From Pseudeuparius sepicola (lineage: Eukaryota > Arthropoda > Insecta > Coleoptera > Anthribidae): 64,000 nt of DNA. Location: contig OY987303.1 of the NCBI GenBank assembly GCA_963920635.1, forward strand, positions 15,540,175 to 15,604,174, written 5' to 3'. The position numbers and the translations under genes are program-made. This document shows positions 1 through 11,133 of this stretch, in pieces. Position 1 is the first letter of the stretch, and the number at the start of each line of letters is the position of its first letter. The notes under the pieces were generated by a model. The model searched no databases. It was not told where the DNA came from and worked only from the letters and a program-made list of their open reading frames with translations.

Positions 1-79
1 ATATATTTTAACTAATTTGTTACATTATTTTTTTATAATTATTTTAACTCGCTGTATCAATATTGGCCATTGTTTCTTT

Positions 80-199
80 TTTACCAGCTATTATTTAACT
101 AGCCCTGTTAGTATGTTTGTATGTATGTATGTATGTATGTATGTATGTATGTATGTATGTATGTATGTATGTATGTATGTATGTATGTATGTATGTATG

Positions 200-249
<50 letters not shown>

Positions 250-660
250 TGTATGTATGGGTGTGTATGTGTATGTGTATGTGTATGTATGTATGATGTA
301 TGTATGTGTTGGTCGAATCTTGCAAGCTGAATTAGAACCACTTCTTGACATCCGATTGAACCTTTAGTTCTGTTGACAATATAATATGCAATACTCAATA
401 TGGTAATACTTTTAAAATGGCCGTCGCCACAAGATGGTGAATGATGTATTTTCTGCCAACCCCCTTAATATGGATATCAAGTGAAAGGGCTTGAAGAGTA
501 GAAAACGATAAACTTAGTGACATCACACTAAATTCAATATGGCCGTCGCTCCAAGATGGCGGATTACCTATTTCTGCACAACCTACTGGACATGGATATC
601 AAATGAAAGGTTTTGACGAGTACAAAATAACGGATACAATATAGCGGATTCTCCAAGATT
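80..660 (+). mobile_element. Helentron/Helitron-like element end: terminal motif, TGTA microsatellite, 122-bp minisatellite
   Basis: The order is a terminal motif near 85-100 (ATTATTTAACTAGCC), a long TGTA tetranucleotide tract, a GAATCTTGCAAG box at about 315, and two diverged copies of a 122-bp unit starting at GGCCGTCG (419 and 541). Each unit holds CAAGATGG and the second is preceded by TGACATCACAC. The same order, the same 122-bp period and matching words (TGACGTCACAC, CAAGATGGCGG) occur on the minus strand at 46101-46690, next to a Helitron helicase fragment. Family assignment therefore comes from that linkage. The copy seems truncated after 660. Confidence 0.6.
110..294. repeat. TGTA tetranucleotide microsatellite with an internal AT tract
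   Basis: Near-perfect TGTA repeats run to about 200, switch to an (AT)n block at about 200-222, resume as TGTA, then degrade into GTGTAT. Long open frames here are only low-complexity Tyr/Cys/Met repeats and are not genes. Confidence 0.97.
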
Positions 661-789
661 GTACTCATATTAAACATTACTCGTAATAATCCAGTTACTG
701 TTGGTAAGTAAGTTTAAGTTTATCCTAAAATCATGTAGTAGTTAATAATATTGAAATTTCTACAGAAAAAGCTCGAAAGGGTAGGACAC
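661..789. other. Unassigned AT-rich spacer
   Basis: No gene or repeat structure is recognised between the minisatellite copies and the next element. Confidence 0.4.
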
Positions 790-1165
790 CTATAGTGAAA
801 TCAAATAACTCTTACGCCTGATGTAAACAAGAACGTGTGCGTTAATATTTTCACCAGAGCCGCACTGAGGCTCAACCTTTATTTAATTTTACTTTTACAA
901 TTGTTTACGTCAAAATATTTTGAAAAAAATTATTGGCTTAATTAAAATGAGTCAAAACATCGATGAAATTATTTGTGGCAGTGTCTAAATAGCCGAAAAC
1001 AACAAGATAAAACCGCATAAATACCCTTTTGCGATCGAATACATCCCTGTTGCCAGACGCGCTGATATTTTATGACCTCTTCACCAATCGCCTTTTTTCG
1101 CGGAACGACTTCGAACACGTGCTTTTATTCACGCCAGGCGTAAGAGTTACTTGATTTTAGTGTAG
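790..1165. mobile_element. MITE with ~50-bp terminal inverted repeats
   Basis: The left arm (790-840) reads CTATAGTGAAATCAAATAAC then TCTTACGCCTG. The right arm (1111-1165) is its inverse: CAGGCGTAAGAGTTACTTGA then TTTTAGTGTAG. Arms include a matching CACGTG/ACGTG word. The centre is non-coding. Superfamily not assigned because no clean target duplication is visible. A fragment just outside the right end (CAAACAATAGCACATCTTA at about 1180) recurs at about 60108. Confidence 0.65.
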
Positions 1166-1280
1166 ACTAAAACTAAATACCAAACAATAGCACATCTTAT
1201 AGTCGTTCCGCCGAATAGCGGGACCGCAGAATTGACATAATGGTAATTTAGTTCATACCAACTGACAATTCAAGGGGTAC

Positions 1281-1670
1281 CAGGGCCGTATTTATTTTTT
1301 ATCACAATTTTTCGATTATACCACAAAATACAGAAATGTATTGATGCTTCTTCCACAGTTGTTTGCCCATAGACGTTTATAATAGACAAAAACAATACAA
1401 AAATGTAGATCGGCTCCGTTTCGTTTCGACGTTTTGCAAAAGTCCGAAAATTCAGCTTACCCGATAGGCTAATACGTCCCTGGTTTTTTCCAGTCGTTCC
1501 AGGAAATCTAGGGAGTTCGACAAATGAACTGTCAACGTCTTCGCTATTTGGTGGAATGACTGTAATAAGTGTGAATGCTGTGTTTCCAATAGTAACTGGA
1601 TTATTACGAGCAGGGCCGTATATAAGGGGGGGGTTTAGGGGGTTCAAACCCCCCCCCCCCCCATGATGGT
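1281..1670. mobile_element. hAT-type terminal relics (two CAGGGCCGTAT ends)
   Basis: CAGGGCCGTAT occurs at 1281 and again at 1611 in the same orientation. The second is followed by a G-tract, a GGGGGTTCAAACCCCC core and a C-tract. The same G-tract/TTYRAAC/C-tract architecture sits inside the right end of the complete hAT at 22501-22561. The two ends look like separate truncated insertions rather than one intact element. The 125-codon minus frame between them starts and ends in the TE ends and has no recognisable domain. Confidence 0.45.
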
Positions 1671-1893
1671 ATATATAAAATTAATTCACACGCCCGGCGC
1701 CCGCCAAAATGGAAAAATTAATAATCGTGCTGGCCGATGGTACTGCTTGGACGATTGTACTGCTTGGATGATTGTAACATGTAACAAACCATCAAGGTCA
1801 AGCGTTTGCGTTTGGCAATATACAGGGTGAGTTTTTTTTCGATGATCACTGTGAGGATCTCGGAAACTAGCAGAGCTAGAGCAAAGGTTAAAT

Positions 1894-3020
1894 GGGAAAA
1901 GAATTGCGGTTTTGAATGGTCAATGTAATGCCCCTTTTGGATTTTTAAATTGTAGATAATTTTGGGCTTAAATGTAAATCATAGTTGGCTGTGGCCTTAT
2001 CAAATCGGCAATTTTTATATAATACTCGGCATAGTGATTATAAAAATAAAAGAGCTATGGCTAATTTTCTGATTTTTTTTAAATTTTACATAGAAAGGCA
2101 TGGAATATTTTCATAATTACGTTCTATTTTATAATTAGACATACTTCAAACTTTCAAATATTTTATTTTTAGCTGGTAACAACATGTAACAAAATAAAAC
2201 AAAAATTATCATGATGGAGGTCCACCACATAATTATTTGCCCGTAAGAAATTATTTAGATCAGCTCTATCAAAATTTGGATAGGGAGAAATAGACCTATT
2301 TCCTAGCCGCCCCAATACCCCGATTTTTCTGTTTTAGATTTCTTTTTGTGGGGAACAGTACAAAATAAAGTATGTGACAATAATTGTTGAATTAAGAGCA
2401 GCTGTTTTAGAAGCAATTGCCAGTATTGACAGGCGCTCTCTAAGAAAGGCGACAAATTGAATCTTAAAAAGATGCAATATTTGCATAAATAATGGTGGAT
2501 TGTTTGAACACATTTTTTATTTTAAAAGGTGACCTTTTAAAATAATAATAATTTGAATTTGAGTTTTTTAATTTTTGTTTTATTTTGTTACATTTTGTTA
2601 CCAGCTAAAAACAAATATTCCATGGCTGACTATGAGAAAATTAAAAAAAAATCAGAAAATTAGCCATAGCTCTTTTATTTTTAAAATAACTATGCCGAGT
2701 ATTATATCTTTGGAAAGCTCAAAAAATGGCCGATTTGATAAGGCCGCAGCCAACTATGATTTACATAAAAAAAAAAAAAGTTTGTCATATCTCAAAAATA
2801 ACAAACAACATAAAAAATTGGATAAGATTATCTTATTAAGCCCAAAATTATCTAAAATTTTTGTCTCTACAGTTTTTCTGTATAATCAGAAATAACGGAG
2901 CTACAGAGATCTGATAAAATAGCAAAAAATCACTCCTTTCAAAATATCTAGTGAGCCATGAACTTTTTTAAAAATCTAAAAGGACCATTAGATTGAGCAT
3001 TCAAAACTGCAATTCTTTCC
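1894..3020. mobile_element. Foldback element with long diverged inverted arms
   Basis: The left arm (1894-2207) and right arm (2570-3020) are inverse copies. Paired landmarks are GAATTGCGGTTTTGAATGG / inverse at about 2992-3013, AGATAATTTTGGGCTTA / inverse at about 2838-2855, TCATAGTTGGCTG / inverse at about 2750, and AAAGAGCTATGGCTAATTTT / inverse at about 2655. The right arm has an extra ~70-bp A-rich block. TACAGGGTGAG at 1821 may be the outer left end. The spacer has its own hairpin at 2519-2542. Coding frames in the arms are chance. Confidence 0.75.
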
Positions 3021-3039
3021 CCCTCTTCTATCGTTATAT

Positions 3040-3330
3040 CTTCGGTGCTAACGCTACCTAATCTTCCTGCACCGAGATTGCTAATCCTTCGGTGACCGCA
3101 CAGACGCGCTAAGGGCATACCTGGCGCGGGGCGTAGCATCCTCGGCCCGCGACCACCTTCCGGAATGGAATGCATTACGAAATTCGTGTCGCCTTAATTA
3201 CCAGGACCCCCGGGACATTGGACAAGTTTCGAAGGTAAGACCCAAGACCCCGGGCATATGACCTAAGGAATTAGGCATTAACTTCGAACGTGGCGTCTAG
3301 TAGTTTTAGAAGTAAGGCATTAGGGTTTCT
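3040..3330. other. GC-elevated island of unknown nature
   Basis: Composition rises sharply against the AT-rich flanks. It contains blocks such as GACCCCCGGGACATTGG and GACCCCGGGCATATGACC. A 75-codon minus frame crosses into the adjacent foldback arm, so it is unlikely to be a gene. It could be regulatory or foreign to its surroundings. No motif is recognised. Confidence 0.3.
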
Positions 3331-3699
3331 CTATAGTTTGGGATGTTGCGAACACTTCTCCTTTTCCTTATATATGGGATAAGTGTTTATTTTTCATAAA
3401 AAGTCAGTAGTTTGCCATTGAGCAACACATCTCTAAAAATGTATTTATCTATATATGTTTGAATTATATTCCGTTTCTGTCACCTAAATAGATACATACC
3501 CGCATTTTCAACATTGAAAACAATAACTTTATAAAAATTTAATCGTTGGTATACGAAGGCCTGGAAGGGACACTCGCTTTTTCTTTCTAGATCCGCTCCT
3601 AAAATTTCGATTTGTAACTCGAAGCTTTAAAGTTTCGACTTATAAGTCAAAATATTGACTGTCAATATTTCGACAGTTACCTACATACAGATTTTTCCA

Positions 3700-3989
3700 C
3701 TTAGTCAGGGCCTACCAAAATCCGGAGTTTGGGTCGAAAAATCCAGAAAGAGATTTTTTAGACAAAACCGATAATGAATCCTTATTCAGTTTGGTCTATA
3801 ACCCAAGTGTACCAATTTTGTTGAGAATTATTTTTAATTTATAGCATTTTTATTGTGTGAATTGAACTTTGACTCTCTGTATAACGAAAACCGTTAGGAT
3901 TTCTATAGTTATATGTTTATTTAAAAAAAAAATTAGACGTTTTCTATAGATTCCCGAAATTTTGTCTCTAAAAAATGCACCGCCCTGTA
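3700..3989. repeat. Diverged repeat ending in CCCTGTATA (related to 25430-25602)
   Basis: This segment and 25430-25602 share ordered words: ACTTTGACT, ACCGTTAGGATTT, TATGTTTAT/CATATGAAA, AGATTCCCGAA, TTTTG, and a terminal CCCTGTATA. Similarity is clear but partial. The internal TCCTTATTCAGTTTGGTC also resembles units of the array at 17599-19252. Non-coding. Confidence 0.5.
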
Positions 3990-4129
3990 TATGTATAAAT
4001 TTTTTTAATTTGAACTACATTCTATTATATGCCTATAAAAAAGACTATGCCTCAAAATACTGTAATAAATATCTGTATGTTGAAATTATTAATATCTAGG
4101 CTTTGTCAGCTTATGTTCTTGTTTTGCAG

Positions 4130-4223
4130 AATCATCATAATCACCAAGAAGATTGAGCAGGTTCCAATTTCGGAAGAATTTGACCACGATGGACTCACCT
4201 ACATCACAATGAAGGAACATTAG
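4130..4223 (+). CDS. Candidate terminal exon of an unidentified host gene
   Basis: A good splice acceptor (pyrimidine-rich TTCTTGTTTTGCAG, AG at 4128-4129) is followed by an open frame of about 30 codons ending at TAG 4221-4223. The peptide ends ...KKIEQVPISEEFDHDGLTY, then ITMKEH. It has balanced composition and varied codons, unlike the AT-driven frames around it. An ATTAAA poly(A) signal lies at 4301-4306, about 80 bases past the stop. The first base of the exon would complete a split codon. I do not recognise the protein family and see no upstream exon in this window, so a long intron or a fragment is implied. It could still be chance. Confidence 0.35.
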
Positions 4224-4300
4224 AAAGTAACTCCCGAATCATGTACCTATAACGAATTGATTGTGAACAAAAGGCAAAAAACTATTATAACTATTTCGTT

Positions 4301-4306
4301 ATTAAA
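4301..4306 (+). promoter_or_regulatory. Possible poly(A) signal ATTAAA
   Basis: It lies about 80 bases after the stop codon of the candidate exon at 4130-4223. ATTAAA is a common variant signal. In AT-rich DNA it is weak evidence on its own. Confidence 0.3.
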
Positions 4307-5300
4307 GTGAGAACAAAGGTGCTGACAGAAGGAAAAACGAACTACAGAGAGGGGTGTCTCTAGCCCGTATTGAACGTTTATCATCGGGGCAATATAAAGT
4401 GAAGTGTATTCTGCAGGGATTTACTTGCAATTTGGCCATCTGTTCACATTTTTTGTGAAATATATTAGGTATAATCATAGCATTGTTTATGGATACTGCA
4501 GTTAGGCAATGTCTGATACTGACATAAGGACATATTGACAGAAATACAGTAGATAGAGCGATAGAGTGAAAACTCTGCATTTCCGGACCCATGTTTATAG
4601 AAACTTTTTTTCATATTTCTTAATAGGGAATCACCCTCTAAAATATCTCCGTCTATTTTTCGAACACCCTGTATAGCCACATAGCTAAATTAAATTTTCT
4701 CTCCGATCTAAAAATATAATATTAAACCAAACACCAACTAAGAAGGCTCAACGCCGTTTTATACGAAACTGCCACCACGACACGAACTCAAATCAAATAT
4801 AAATAATACAATAATTACTCCTATTCGTATTGGGACTTGGGACAGAAGGAAAATTAAAATGACGTTTGACAACGGAACTAGTTTGAAGCACAGGACACAA
4901 AAATATAAAGTTAGGACAAACACCTCTTTTGTGTTATGTGGTTTTTGCCGGAATCAGCTGATTTATTTACTATTTCACTTACTCAAGTTTGGCTGCCCGT
5001 TTCTCTCTCTACACTCCTTCCATCTACTTGTCATTTCAATGTAGGGCACCAACTTTCAAACTTAAATTTTGGAACGAAAACAAATTAAAACAGTTAAATT
5101 GTAATGCCTTGTAATTCTTAGCACTTGATACTAAGTTGAGGTATAGGTATTTTAATTTAGTTATTAATTTTATATAAAATTTTATGAAAAATAGGTATTT
5201 GGTGTGTTTGGCGGCATTTTCAACAATGGTTCTGACAGTCTATGTAGCTTTGCTACGACCTAATGTAGTGTTAAGAAAGACACATAAGTGGGTATTTGTC
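4307..5300. other. AT-rich intergenic stretch with a solo CACCCTGTATA end
   Basis: CACCCTGTATA at 4665-4675 is a lone copy of the terminus shared by many elements in this window; its partner end is not found. A 61-codon frame at 4859 has no recognisable domain. Nothing else is supported. Confidence 0.4.
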
Positions 5301-5307
5301 ATATTCA

Positions 5308-5360
5308 GGGGCGTAGATAAGAGGGGCTTTGGGGGTTCAAATTCTCCCCCTCCTCCATTG
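5308..5360. mobile_element. Solo hAT-type end
   Basis: CAGGGGCGTAG is followed by GGGGG...TTCAAATTCTCCCCC. This matches the layout of the complete hAT at 21414-22561 (CACGGGCGTAGCC ends with G/C tracts). No partner end was found nearby. Confidence 0.45.
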
Positions 5361-5611
5361 GGAAAAAAGAGGATGAAATATATCATGATAATGGTTCCAT
5401 GACCCACAGTTGTTGTTAATAACGAAAAAAATTTCGGCCAGACAATTACATAATATAGAGTCAATACGTAATATATTTTGATATTATGTTACTTCGAATT
5501 TTTTCTATCATTTAAACTGTGCAATCTTGAGAATTACATAATATACAATCAAAGTATGTATGTCAAAGACGCTTTATTCTGACATCGAAGAAAAAATAAC
5601 CACGAACACAG

Positions 5612-5935
5612 GGTAAAATGAACAAAAAAAAGTAGTAACCGTATACACGTGTTTCAAGCTATTTGGTAATCATCATCAGTACGGTGTAACGTTAAGCAAA
5701 TCAAAAAGAGCCTCCATGGCGATATTAGTACAAGCCCCAAATCCAAGGGATGTGCTGACTGAAGCTGCAATTGTGCTGTTGGCTCCTGCCTGGACTTAAT
5801 TTGTTGCTTCCCATAAATCATGCCTATCTTTTTGATTTGGTTGATGTTACACCGTACTGATGTTTGCCAAATAGCATGAAACACGGTGACTACTTTGTTT
5901 GTTCATTTTGAGTGCTTGCCCATTATTGCTTTTCT
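5612..5935. mobile_element. Hairpin MITE (family also at 38700-38950)
   Basis: The left arm (5612-5710: AATGAACA...AGTAGTAACC, GTTTCAAGCTATTTGG, CATCAGTACGGTGTAAC, AAATCAAAAAG) is inverted at 5828-5920 (TTTTTGATTTGGTT, GTTACACCGTACTGATG, CCAAATAGCATGAAAC, GGTGACTACTTTG, TGTTCATTTTGAG). The loop holds GATGTGCTGACTGAAGCTGC and CAGGAGCCAACAGC-type words. The copy at 38700-38950 shares arm and loop, with the loop inverted. A partial end, AATGGGCAATCACTCAAAAC, lies at about 41069. Confidence 0.75.
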
Positions 5936-7830
5936 TATACTCCTTAGTATAGGATAGAATGATTTCAAAGTCACTTTGTCTATAGATCGGTTCAAAATAG
6001 TAAGGAACCTGGGCTTGTTTTTAATTCTAATCCGGTGGCTGTTTGTTTATCCCATTTGGAATTTTTCCCTCCAGGCTGTGTCTCTCGGGGATTTTTTTTA
6101 ATTATTCGCATCGCCAGACATAGTAATTTAATTACGTGTCGCGTGGGGTATGGATTAAAAATTTTCAGGAGAGGCCAAAGCCAAATTGGAGGAGGCTGCC
6201 TTCATTTGTCAGCAGCTAAAAAAGGGAGGGCGCTTCGTGTTTGGGTGAATTTTCTGGGTTCATTCGATTTACAAATTCGCAAAACACTCGTCGTACGAAA
6301 AAAGCTAATAGGTTTAAGTTCGTTCAGGGTTCAAATTCATTAATTTGTAACACAGAACATATGTACTACAATAATTAAAATAACAAAATTATCTCTACAT
6401 AATATATCTGTATTTATTACGCCCCAAAAACTTGGCGAATTATTGCAATAGCTAATGGCTACTTTTGTTTTATGTAAGCTAAAATTAAAGAAATTATTTC
6501 AGCGTTAGTCACAGGTGACACATTTCTATATCTATCTATTATCTCTACCTATAAAAAATAAACAGTAGGTAAGTATTGCCAAGAAAGCACTTGGAAAGGA
6601 AATGTTAGTATCAAAAATTGAAAATTTATAATTGACAACGTTAAAATCAGTTGCTTGTCATTCATTCAAAATTTCCAATATTGGGTTTGTTCCAACAGCG
6701 ATTCTGACCAATTCTCGGCGATCTAATTGGTTGAAAACAGTTCTGGAATTACTTTTCTGCATTCTATGTTTTGGAACAAAGCTATTGAATTTTTCAGACA
6801 ATTTAAAAAGTGAGAAAAAGATGTAGGTACCGGCAAATAATCCTTGGCAACAACGCTAAAATCTAAGCATTCCGCGTTTTAGGGGAGTGACGTCACGCCC
6901 CTAGAAAATTTGAACTTAATATTTAATTTTGGGCTTTTTCTCGATCGCAGCAAAATCATATTCTTGAGCTTTATTTTCAACATACTTCATGGTACAGGCA
7001 CTTATAAATGGAATGGCATGTGTTAAGAAGGCCCCCCTATTAATATCACCCACCCAGACAAGAATTTTGTTTATATATGTATATTATGGGTCCCAAAAGA
7101 ATTCCCAAGAAATATATATACCTAGTGATTTTTAGGCTTGGCATTTAACACCAAGGAAGTCGGAGTCTCATTTATATCAAAGGTTTCTAGCTCATGTAAC
7201 ACTTCATTTTCAACTTTTGACTCTTTTGTTGGCTAATTCTACTTTATGGTGTTCCGTTTCCATATATGTTGACAAGCCCTTTGCATGAGTAGGTACTTCT
7301 TTGACAAAGCATATTGGGAGTGTTGGAATCCAGTTCAGTATTTTGTAAGTATAATAACTGTAAATCGTCACATCTAATGAAAAAATGTTGAAAACGGTAG
7401 ATGACAGAATTGTAGTGCAGAGTGGCCGCAATATGATTCTTCTTGATAGAGTATTCAAATGACCTATAGCTATTAGCTGTAGCTTTATTCAAGGCTATTC
7501 TACGTCAGGTAGCACAGGACCATAATAATACCATGCCTTTATTGAATTGCGTAAGCATAACAAATTATGATGGCTAAGTTCGATATTTTATCGTTCTTCC
7601 ACTTTTATAGTCTGTATGGAAAACGCTAAGCAAGCATCGAAGGTATATGGGAGAGTGCCGTTTATTTATCACAAAAAAGGGAACATAATCTTATGAGTTA
7701 TGAGGAACCAACTCGCAAGATAACATGTGTCTGAACAAAAAGCACATTAGCAAAATTAACACAATAAAAAGTGCGCTCTCCTTAATATGCGCCGCTCGAA
7801 TTCATTCGTTCCCGCCACGTCATTCATCAG
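5936..7830. other. AT-rich intergenic stretch
   Basis: No gene supported. A palindromic GGGGAGTGACGTCACGCCCC-type segment at about 6882-6901 surrounds a CRE-like TGACGTCA. Small frames at 6035 and 7210-7492 lack recognisable domains. 6030-6240 is somewhat GC-elevated. Confidence 0.4.
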
Positions 7831-8028
7831 ACATCGCAGATGGCCGTGTGCACGCAGGAGCCAGGAAACTGTCTCCCACGAAATTATGACAGCAGGTGCT
7901 TGCTGTGCACGGCCTACTATAAATACTTATACAGCAAAAATCGCCGTGGCGGTCTCAATGGGGCCTCCGTCAAAGACACCCTTGCATTCATGCCGTTTGT
8001 CTTCCAGAGCCAACTCAAACAGAAGTAA
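7831..8028 (+). CDS. Candidate 3' coding exon, small cysteine-containing protein
   Basis: An acceptor AG at 7829-7830 opens a frame in phase 0 (ACA TCG CAG ATG) that ends at TAA 8026-8028. The first methionine is at 7840. The peptide has four cysteines in its first half (MAVCTQEPGNCLPRN, then CLLC before TAYYKYLYSKNRRGG) and an FMPFVFQSQ tail. The third position is GC-rich compared with the surrounding DNA, which suggests real coding. The polypyrimidine tract before the AG is weak, so the start is uncertain and could be ATG 7840. The family is not recognised. The nearest AATAAA (8087-8092) belongs to the MITE inserted just downstream, so if this exon is real its 3' end may use it. Confidence 0.4.
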   Translation, partial: TSQMAVCTQEPGNCLPRNYDSRCLLCTAYYKYLYSKNRRGGLNGASVKDTLAFMPFVFQSQLKQK

Positions 8029-8081
8029 TTAGGTACCTATTCAGATGATGTGGGCATTTCCATGGTAAAGGTGCGTTCACA

Positions 8082-8441
8082 CTATGAATAAAGAACCCCA
8101 GGAAGGAGCAAATTTGGACTTAACGCTCGACCGGGACAGTCTCTGCATATGGCGGGGTGATGTTTCCGGTTTACATAAGTACTTACCGATGGAATGTTAT
8201 CCCCCAAACATTTTGTTCTGGTAGTCACGGAATAGCCGCAGGCTGCACAGCTAACCATAATAGATCTCCAAAAAGTACTTATCGAAGAACTACACAAAAA
8301 TCGAATAGCACAAACCACCGTGACAACTGTCAAATATAAAAATATTTTGTCAAAATTCAGTCTCCATACAGGGCGATTTCCGTCTCACGTATTTTATAAT
8401 CCCCATAGAGCTTTGGCTCCTTCCTTGGGTTCTTTATTCAT
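8082..8441. mobile_element. Mutator-like MITE with 9-10 bp target duplication
   Basis: Terminal repeats ATGAATAAAGAACCC are followed by AGGAAGGAGC-type sequence at the left and are inverted at 8411-8441. The flanks carry a direct repeat TGCGTTCACA at 8072-8081 and 8442-8451. A 9-10 bp duplication with non-coding 360 bp fits a MULE-derived MITE; other superfamilies with long duplications are possible. The frames at 8082-8339 on both strands lie inside it and are not genes. Confidence 0.7.
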
Positions 8442-8514
8442 TGCGTTCACATGATTTTTTTATATGTTTGACATATGAAGTGACACTTTTCAAAACTCCG
8501 TTATATCGCATATA

Positions 8515-9664
8515 CAGTGTCTGCCAGAAAGTTGGACACAAATGGGAATTTTCTTTATTTGAAGTTTCTCAAAAAAAAAAAATTCTTGATAAAAGTTGGT
8601 GCTTGTGCTTAAACTTAAAATCCACCCGTAAAAATTTTAAAATTTCTATTCGTATACAGGGAAGGTTGTTTGGAATCCCAAGAAAATGTCAAATATGAAT
8701 TCACATCCAACGATGCAACTACTCAAAAGAAGAATAAAAATCACACTTTCGCACGCTGTATAATAGATAATAGATAATATTAGCTATGTATATTGAGGCA
8801 CATTTTCGAGCATGACAGTACGATACCAACGATTTTTATTTACGTTCAACTAGCATCTTAAAAGCACTTAATAACTGAAACTTCTGCAAAGTTTGTCTTT
8901 TTTTGTGTCCAGGTTAAATACCTACTACTACAATTTCAAACATAACATAGCAACTAATCTGTGGAACACAAACATATTTTAATAGAGCAACAATTTAAGA
9001 GTTATTTAAGAAATGATAATTGAACAATAAAAATATCACAACAAAGAAGTTATTATGAGAATAAACATTTCAGTGACTACTCTACATGTGCCTCTTCCTT
9101 TTCTATGCAGACTATTGTTCTTCGGTTCATTTCGGTATGTACGTTTTGTATAACATCTGTTCCACAGATTAGTTGCTATGTTACGTTTGAAATTGTAGGA
9201 GTATTTTACCTGGACATAAAAAAACGACAAACTTTGCAGAACTTTCAGTTATTAAGTGTTTTTAAGATGCTAGTTGAACGTAAATTAAAATCGTTGGTAT
9301 CGTACTGTCATGCTCGAAGATGTGCCTCAAAATACATATCTAATATCTATTATCTGTTATACAGCGTGGTGAATAAAAAATAAGAAAGTGTGATTTTTCT
9401 TCTTCTTTTGACTAGGTGGCTGTGAATTCATATTTAACATGGTCTTGGGATTCCAAACAACTTTTCTTAGTGCCATTCTGCTGTAGTTCTAAAAATAAGG
9501 GTACTTTACTCTTGAGGAATTTTCATATTTTTCAACCTTCCCTGTCACGAATAAAAATTTCAAAATTTCGGGTGGATTTTTTCTTTTTTCAAGAATAATT
9601 TTTTTGGGAAACTTAAAATAAAGAAAATTCCCATTTTTTGTGTCCTACTTTCTGGCAGACACTG
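8515..9664. mobile_element. TA-flanked foldback element, 1.15 kb
   Basis: It begins CAGTGTCTGCCAGAAAGTTG and ends in the inverse, CTTTCTGGCAGACACTG, with TA on both sides (8513-8514, 9665-9666). The arms continue inward for about 450 bp: AAAGAAAATTCCC, GGATTCCAAACAAC, ATCACACTTTC, GTACGATACCAACGATTTTA / inverse, CTAATCTGTGGAACA / inverse at 9160. The loop is about 180 bp (8970-9155). The right arm carries an extra ~60 bp at 9475-9535. No transposase. TA target and TIR suggest a Tc1/mariner-type non-autonomous element. Confidence 0.85.
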
Positions 9665-9666
9665 TA

Positions 9667-11133
9667 GATAAGAAACATACAGTGCGACGAATAAAGTCTG
9701 CATCATAAGGGACATTTTTTGATTGTGCGTAACTATTTAAAATTTGACTTTTTTTCAGCAGTTTGTGCTTATACTATAGGGATAAAAAAGTGGTCACGTG
9801 ACTTGCCTTTTTAAAATTTTAACTTTACAAATAAAAGTTAAGATCGTCACATATTTGTCGAAACGTCGAAAAAACTTATTAGAAAAAAAAAATGCTTCAT
9901 AAAAATTTCATGCAACCACACCTTACTCCGAACACGTGTAGACACATTTATTTATAAATAAATCATGTCTGTTCGGCAGGAGGCTAGCAGAACATACCTC
10001 TGAAGATGGTGCATTACTTCGGTGTTCCTTTAACCATGAGCAACTCTATTTGAATGAATGTGATGCACATAATACTTGGTTAACATTTTGACAGTTATTT
10101 CTGGCAAGATTAGCAACAATGCAATTTATATCGGTCAATATGAGCGCAGGTAATATGGTCTCGGCAACCTTATATCTCACACCTATCCGCACCGACACCT
10201 TACACCTCCAACCGCCACACCAATGACGTCAATCTCTATTGTTTCCACGGCCAACCGTGACGGTGCGTTCCCCATTGACTTCCGCAATCGCCCGGAAGTG
10301 GATGGGCGGTGCGAGTCGCCCATGCGTGCGGCCGGGGGGGTGGGGCTTCAACCCTTTCCCCTTCGCGGTTTTTTCCTCTCTTCTTTTTGCACGCGTGCGG
10401 TGCATACACGGGGGCCTATGTGCACACCGGCGCGCCCGCACAAAAGCGGGAATGGTTGCATACGGAGCGGTGGAGAGAGGGCTGGTTGAGTTCTTGGTAA
10501 TGAGTGCCGGTGTGTGCCTCCCCTTTCAGCGGCACATGTGGGGGGCGGGAAACAAAACCCTCACTCTCGTTATTAGGTTTTTTGTTTTCTTTGCAGGCTT
10601 TTGGTTTTTGTTTATTACTGTATGGTGTGTGTGTCTCAATAAAAACCGCCCGTATTTGGGCAAATCTTTTTGAAGTAAAACAAATTGTGCATAGTGTATT
10701 GCTTGCTTGTTGAAACAGCATAAAAACTAAATCATCAAATCATCAAAAGAATGTAGGGCATGGGCTACAGTTTTCATAAATCTAACGTTCTACAAAGAAA
10801 ACTTGATATTAAACTTTTAAGGTTTTTTATAATGTTGCAAAATATACGCAAGCTATATAATTTCCTATATGTTCCAGGGCTTCGGTACCATTTAGCGGGA
10901 ATAGCACCATTTTCTCGCGGGCGCGGGCGCAGCAATAACCATATAGAAACAATTCCGTCTAACTTTTGCAAGTTGCCAGGAGAAAGCACTGCTTAAGAAA
11001 GCCCTGGCGTTATATATGTCAATGGTTATTTGAGAGTTAACTCTTAAATTCCTCACATTAAAAGTACGAAACTTTGAATATTAACTCAAAAAATAACTTC
11101 AATATATTTTTTTTATCTTTCGGAGGGTAAATC
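9667..11133. other. Intergenic stretch with GC-rich island at 10200-10560
   Basis: 10200-10560 is GC-rich with CpG and G/C runs. Overlapping frames on both strands (longest 144 codons, plus, from 10239) lack a recognisable domain; mutually overlapping open frames are expected in GC-rich DNA that is poor in stop codons. CCAGGGCTT at about 10876 and AAGCCCTGG at about 10997 form a short possible TIR pair. No confident gene. Confidence 0.35.

Noticed and set aside
17..398. Several open frames of 69-116 codons on both strands
   Set aside because: They are read-through of a TGTA/AT microsatellite and encode only Tyr/Cys/Met/Val or His/Thr/Ile repeats.
1270..1647. 125-codon minus frame
   Set aside because: It begins in a hAT G/C-tract end and finishes in a second CAGGGCCGTAT end; no domain or codon signal.
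4859..5044. 61-codon frame beginning MTFDNGTSLKHRTQKYK
   Set aside because: Looked like a lipid-binding-protein piece at first glance, but the rest is unlike any such family and no splice context supports it.
10239..10673. 144-codon plus frame in GC-rich DNA
   Set aside because: Overlapping frames exist on both strands in the same GC-rich block; stop-poor composition explains them and no domain is visible.
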